From Spirochaetia bacterium (GTDB lineage: Bacteria; Spirochaetota; Spirochaetia; DTKZ01), in the NCBI GenBank assembly GCA_031270615.1, contig JAISXE010000401.1, positions 1 to 6,688 of the forward strand: DNA of 6,688 nucleotides, read 5' to 3'. This document shows positions 4,997-6,688 of this stretch, piece by piece; position 1 is the first letter of the stretch; every line of letters starts with the position of its first letter. The notes beneath the pieces were generated by a model, which worked only from the letters and a program-made list of their open reading frames with translations, ran no database searches and had not been told where the DNA came from. The translations under genes were made by a program, and so were the position numbers.

Positions 4997-6688
4997 ATGC
5001 AAAGCCAAACATTGAGTATCGGCGGGATGACCTGCGCGGTCTGCGCGGGCAGGATAGAAAAGACGGTAAGGAAAATCGAAGGCGTTTCCAGCGCGGCGGT
5101 AAACCTTGCCAGCGAGAAGCTTTTTGTGGAATACGCGGACCCCAAAACCCTTTCCGCCGTCAAGGAAGCGGTGGTAAAAATCGGCTACCAGGTGCTGGAA
5201 AAACCGAGGGGCCTGAGCGTGGCCATACCCATCGGCGGGATGACCTGCGCGGCCTGCTCCGCGAGGGTCGAAAAAGCCGTTCGCAAACTGGAGGGCATCG
5301 AAAGCGCCACGGTAAACCTTGCCACGGAAAAAGCCACGGTGGTCTACAACCCGGCGGCCATCAGGATATCGGCGATAAAAGAAGCCATCGAAAAGGCCGG
5401 GTACAAGGCCCTGGAAATATCGCGGGACGGCGCGGCGGACGAGGACAAGCTGCGCAAGGAAAAGGAAATCCGCGTGCTCAAAACCAAATTCGCCGTCGCC
5501 GCGTCCCTGGGCTTCCCCCTGCTCTATATCGCGATGGCGCCCATGATCACCTGGTTCCGTCTGCCCTTCCCCAAGGCCCTGGCGCCGATGGAATTCCCCC
5601 TTGTTTACGCTTTGGTGGAGCTGGCCCTGGTGATCCCCATCATGGCGGCGGGCTACCGCTTCTACACCGTGGGTTTCAAAAACCTCCTGCACCGCAGCCC
5701 CAACATGGACAGCCTTATCGCCGTCGGCACATCGGCGGCCTTCGCCTACAGCGTCTTTAATGTCTGGCAGATTTACCTGGGCGACCCCCACCTGGTGGAC
5801 GCCCTCTACTTTGAAACCGCGGGCATCATCATCGCCCTTATCCTTTTGGGAAAAACCCTGGAGGCCATATCCAAGGGCCGCACCAGCGAGGCCATCAAAA
5901 AACTCATGGGCCTCGCCCCGAAAACGGCGCTGGTCATTGAAAGCGGCCCCGAAGGCGAAACCGAAAAAGAGATGCCCATAGACGAGGTTATGCCCGGCGA
6001 CATTATCCTCGTCAAGCCCGGCGCGAAGATCCCCGTGGACGGCCTCATCACCTGGGGGGAAACCGCCATCGACGAATCCATGCTCACCGGCGAAAGCATG
6101 CCTGTTGACAAAAAAGCGGGCGACCCGGTCTACGGCGCCACAATCAACGCCAACGGCCTTATCCGCTTCAAAGCCACGAAAGTCGGAAGCGACACCGCCC
6201 TGGCCCAGATCATCCGCCTGGTGGAGGACGCCCAGGGTTCCAAAGCCCCCATCGCGCAATTAGCCGACATCGTGTCAGGCTACTTTGTGCCCATCGTCTG
6301 CGCCATTGCCCTGGCCGCAGGCATCGCCTGGTTCGCCGCGGCCTCCGCCGATCATACCCTCCTTCCCCACGGAAAATCCGCCCTGGAATTCTCCCTCACC
6401 ATCTTTATCTCCGTCCTCGTCATCGCCTGCCCCTGCGCCCTGGGCCTCGCCACGCCCACGGCCATAATGGTCGGAACCGGCAAGGGCGCGGAAAACGGCA
6501 TCCGGATCAAAGGCGGCGAAGCCCTTGAAACCACCCACAGGATCAACACGATTGTCTTTGACAAAACCGGCACGCTCACCGAAGGCAAACCCCAGGTTAC
6601 CGACGTGGTAATTGTGGGGGGGGGAGCCGCCCCCCCGGGCGCCCCCACCCATGGGGGGGCCCCCCCCCACCCCGGGGGGGGGGGGCCC
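4997..6688 (+). CDS. copA: copper-exporting P1B-type ATPase CopA, 3' end missing
   Basis: The frame is open from the ATG at 4997 (AAGGAG at 4986-4991, five-base gap) to the window end, 564 codons without a stop. Two HMA domains come first: GMTCAVC with C13/C16 and GMTCAAC with C84/C87. Membrane helices begin near 163. The actuator domain has TGES at 364-367. The Cu(I) transport motif CPC is at 478-480 within IACPCALGLATPTA. The phosphorylation motif DKTGT is at 522-526. This set defines a P1B-1 ATPase that exports Cu(I) from the cytosol using ATP. The nucleotide-binding domain, the GDGxND hinge and the last helices are beyond the window; roughly 250 or more residues are missing. From about 6616 the translation becomes Gly/Pro/Ala/His low complexity from G/C runs and is probably not real protein. 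It is the last visible gene of the copper cluster, but 314 bases separate it from the gene before. Confidence 0.95.
   Translation, partial: MQSQTLSIGGMTCAVCAGRIEKTVRKIEGVSSAAVNLASEKLFVEYADPKTLSAVKEAVVKIGYQVLEKPRGLSVAIPIGGMTCAACSARVEKAVRKLEGIESATVNLATEKATVVYNPAAIRISAIKEAIEKAGYKALEISRDGAADEDKLRKEKEIRVLKTKFAVAASLGFPLLYIAMAPMITWFRLPFPKALAPMEFPLVYALVELALVIPIMAAGYRFYTVGFKNLLHRSPNMDSLIAVGTSAAFAYSVFNVWQIYLGDPHLVDALYFETAGIIIALILLGKTLEAISKGRTSEAIKKLMGLAPKTALVIESGPEGETEKEMPIDEVMPGDIILVKPGAKIPVDGLITWGETAIDESMLTGESMPVDKKAGDPVYGATINANGLIRFKATKVGSDTALAQIIRLVEDAQGSKAPIAQLADIVSGYFVPIVCAIALAAGIAWFAAASADHTLLPHGKSALEFSLTIFISVLVIACPCALGLATPTAIMVGTGKGAENGIRIKGGEALETTHRINTIVFDKTGTLTEGKPQVTDVVIVGGGAAPPGAPTHGGAPPHPGGGGP
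6616..6688. other. G/C homopolymer tail, probable contig-end artefact
   Basis: Only 5 of these 73 bases are A or T. Blocks of 9 G, 7 C, 7 G, 9 C and 12 G follow each other and are mutually complementary. The normal codon pattern of copA stops abruptly at the start of this tail, shortly after the DKTGT motif. A real GC-rich insertion in copA is possible, but a sequencing or assembly error at the end of a contig is more likely. Confidence 0.65.

Noticed and set aside
4739..6259. Long minus-strand open frame (506 codons) opposite copA
   Set aside because: It mirrors the copA codons, is rich in Gly/Arg/Asp/His with no family motif, and runs through the hairpin repeats of the spacer.

Overview
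The window is a gene-dense stretch of a fairly GC-rich bacterial genome. Strong Shine-Dalgarno sites, a lipid-membrane-directed signal peptide, a DUF234-type ATPase and hairpin-rich intergenic repeats would fit an anaerobic gut or sediment bacterium. A Treponema-like spirochaete is my best guess, but this is a weak inference from gene content and style, not from a marker gene.

Left part (1-1772). The window opens inside a gene for a small BrnT/DUF4258-like putative toxin. One base after it comes a 77-residue putative antitoxin gene (146-379). Only four bases further on, and convergent, is a 462-residue ATPase on the minus strand (384-1772). It has a Walker A/B NTPase, a winged helix, and a DUF234 tail carrying a PD-(D/E)xK nuclease-like motif. 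Its promoter region contains three 15-bp tandem repeats that cover the predicted -10 box. A perfect 37-bp hairpin lies inside its coding sequence.

Divergent intergenic region (1773-2097). It holds the ATPase promoter and repeats, a GTCCGTG-rich degenerate phrase, and a candidate promoter and dyad for the rightward genes.

Right part (2098-6688). This is a rightward copper/metal-handling cluster of four genes: (1) a 622-residue fusion of a cytosolic HMA metal-binding domain, a seven-helix TauE/SafE (UreH_2-like) membrane module and two periplasmic cupredoxin-like domains; (2) a 34-residue single-span membrane protein with an HWHC motif at its outer face; (3) a secreted DUF2318 protein with two CxxC pairs; (4) a CopA-type Cu(I) P1B-ATPase with two N-terminal HMA domains, cut by the window end just after its DKTGT phosphorylation motif. 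A plausible joint role is to take Cu(I) from cytosolic HMA carriers, move it across the membrane and hand it to extracytoplasmic acceptors, either for detoxification or for cuproenzyme loading.

Two intergenic gaps in this cluster (3967-4040 and 4683-4996) carry copies of a hairpin element. The flanks are conserved between copies while the stem arms differ in sequence but still pair. The last ~73 bases (6616-6688) are almost pure G/C homopolymer blocks and are probably an assembly or contig-end artefact rather than genuine copA sequence.
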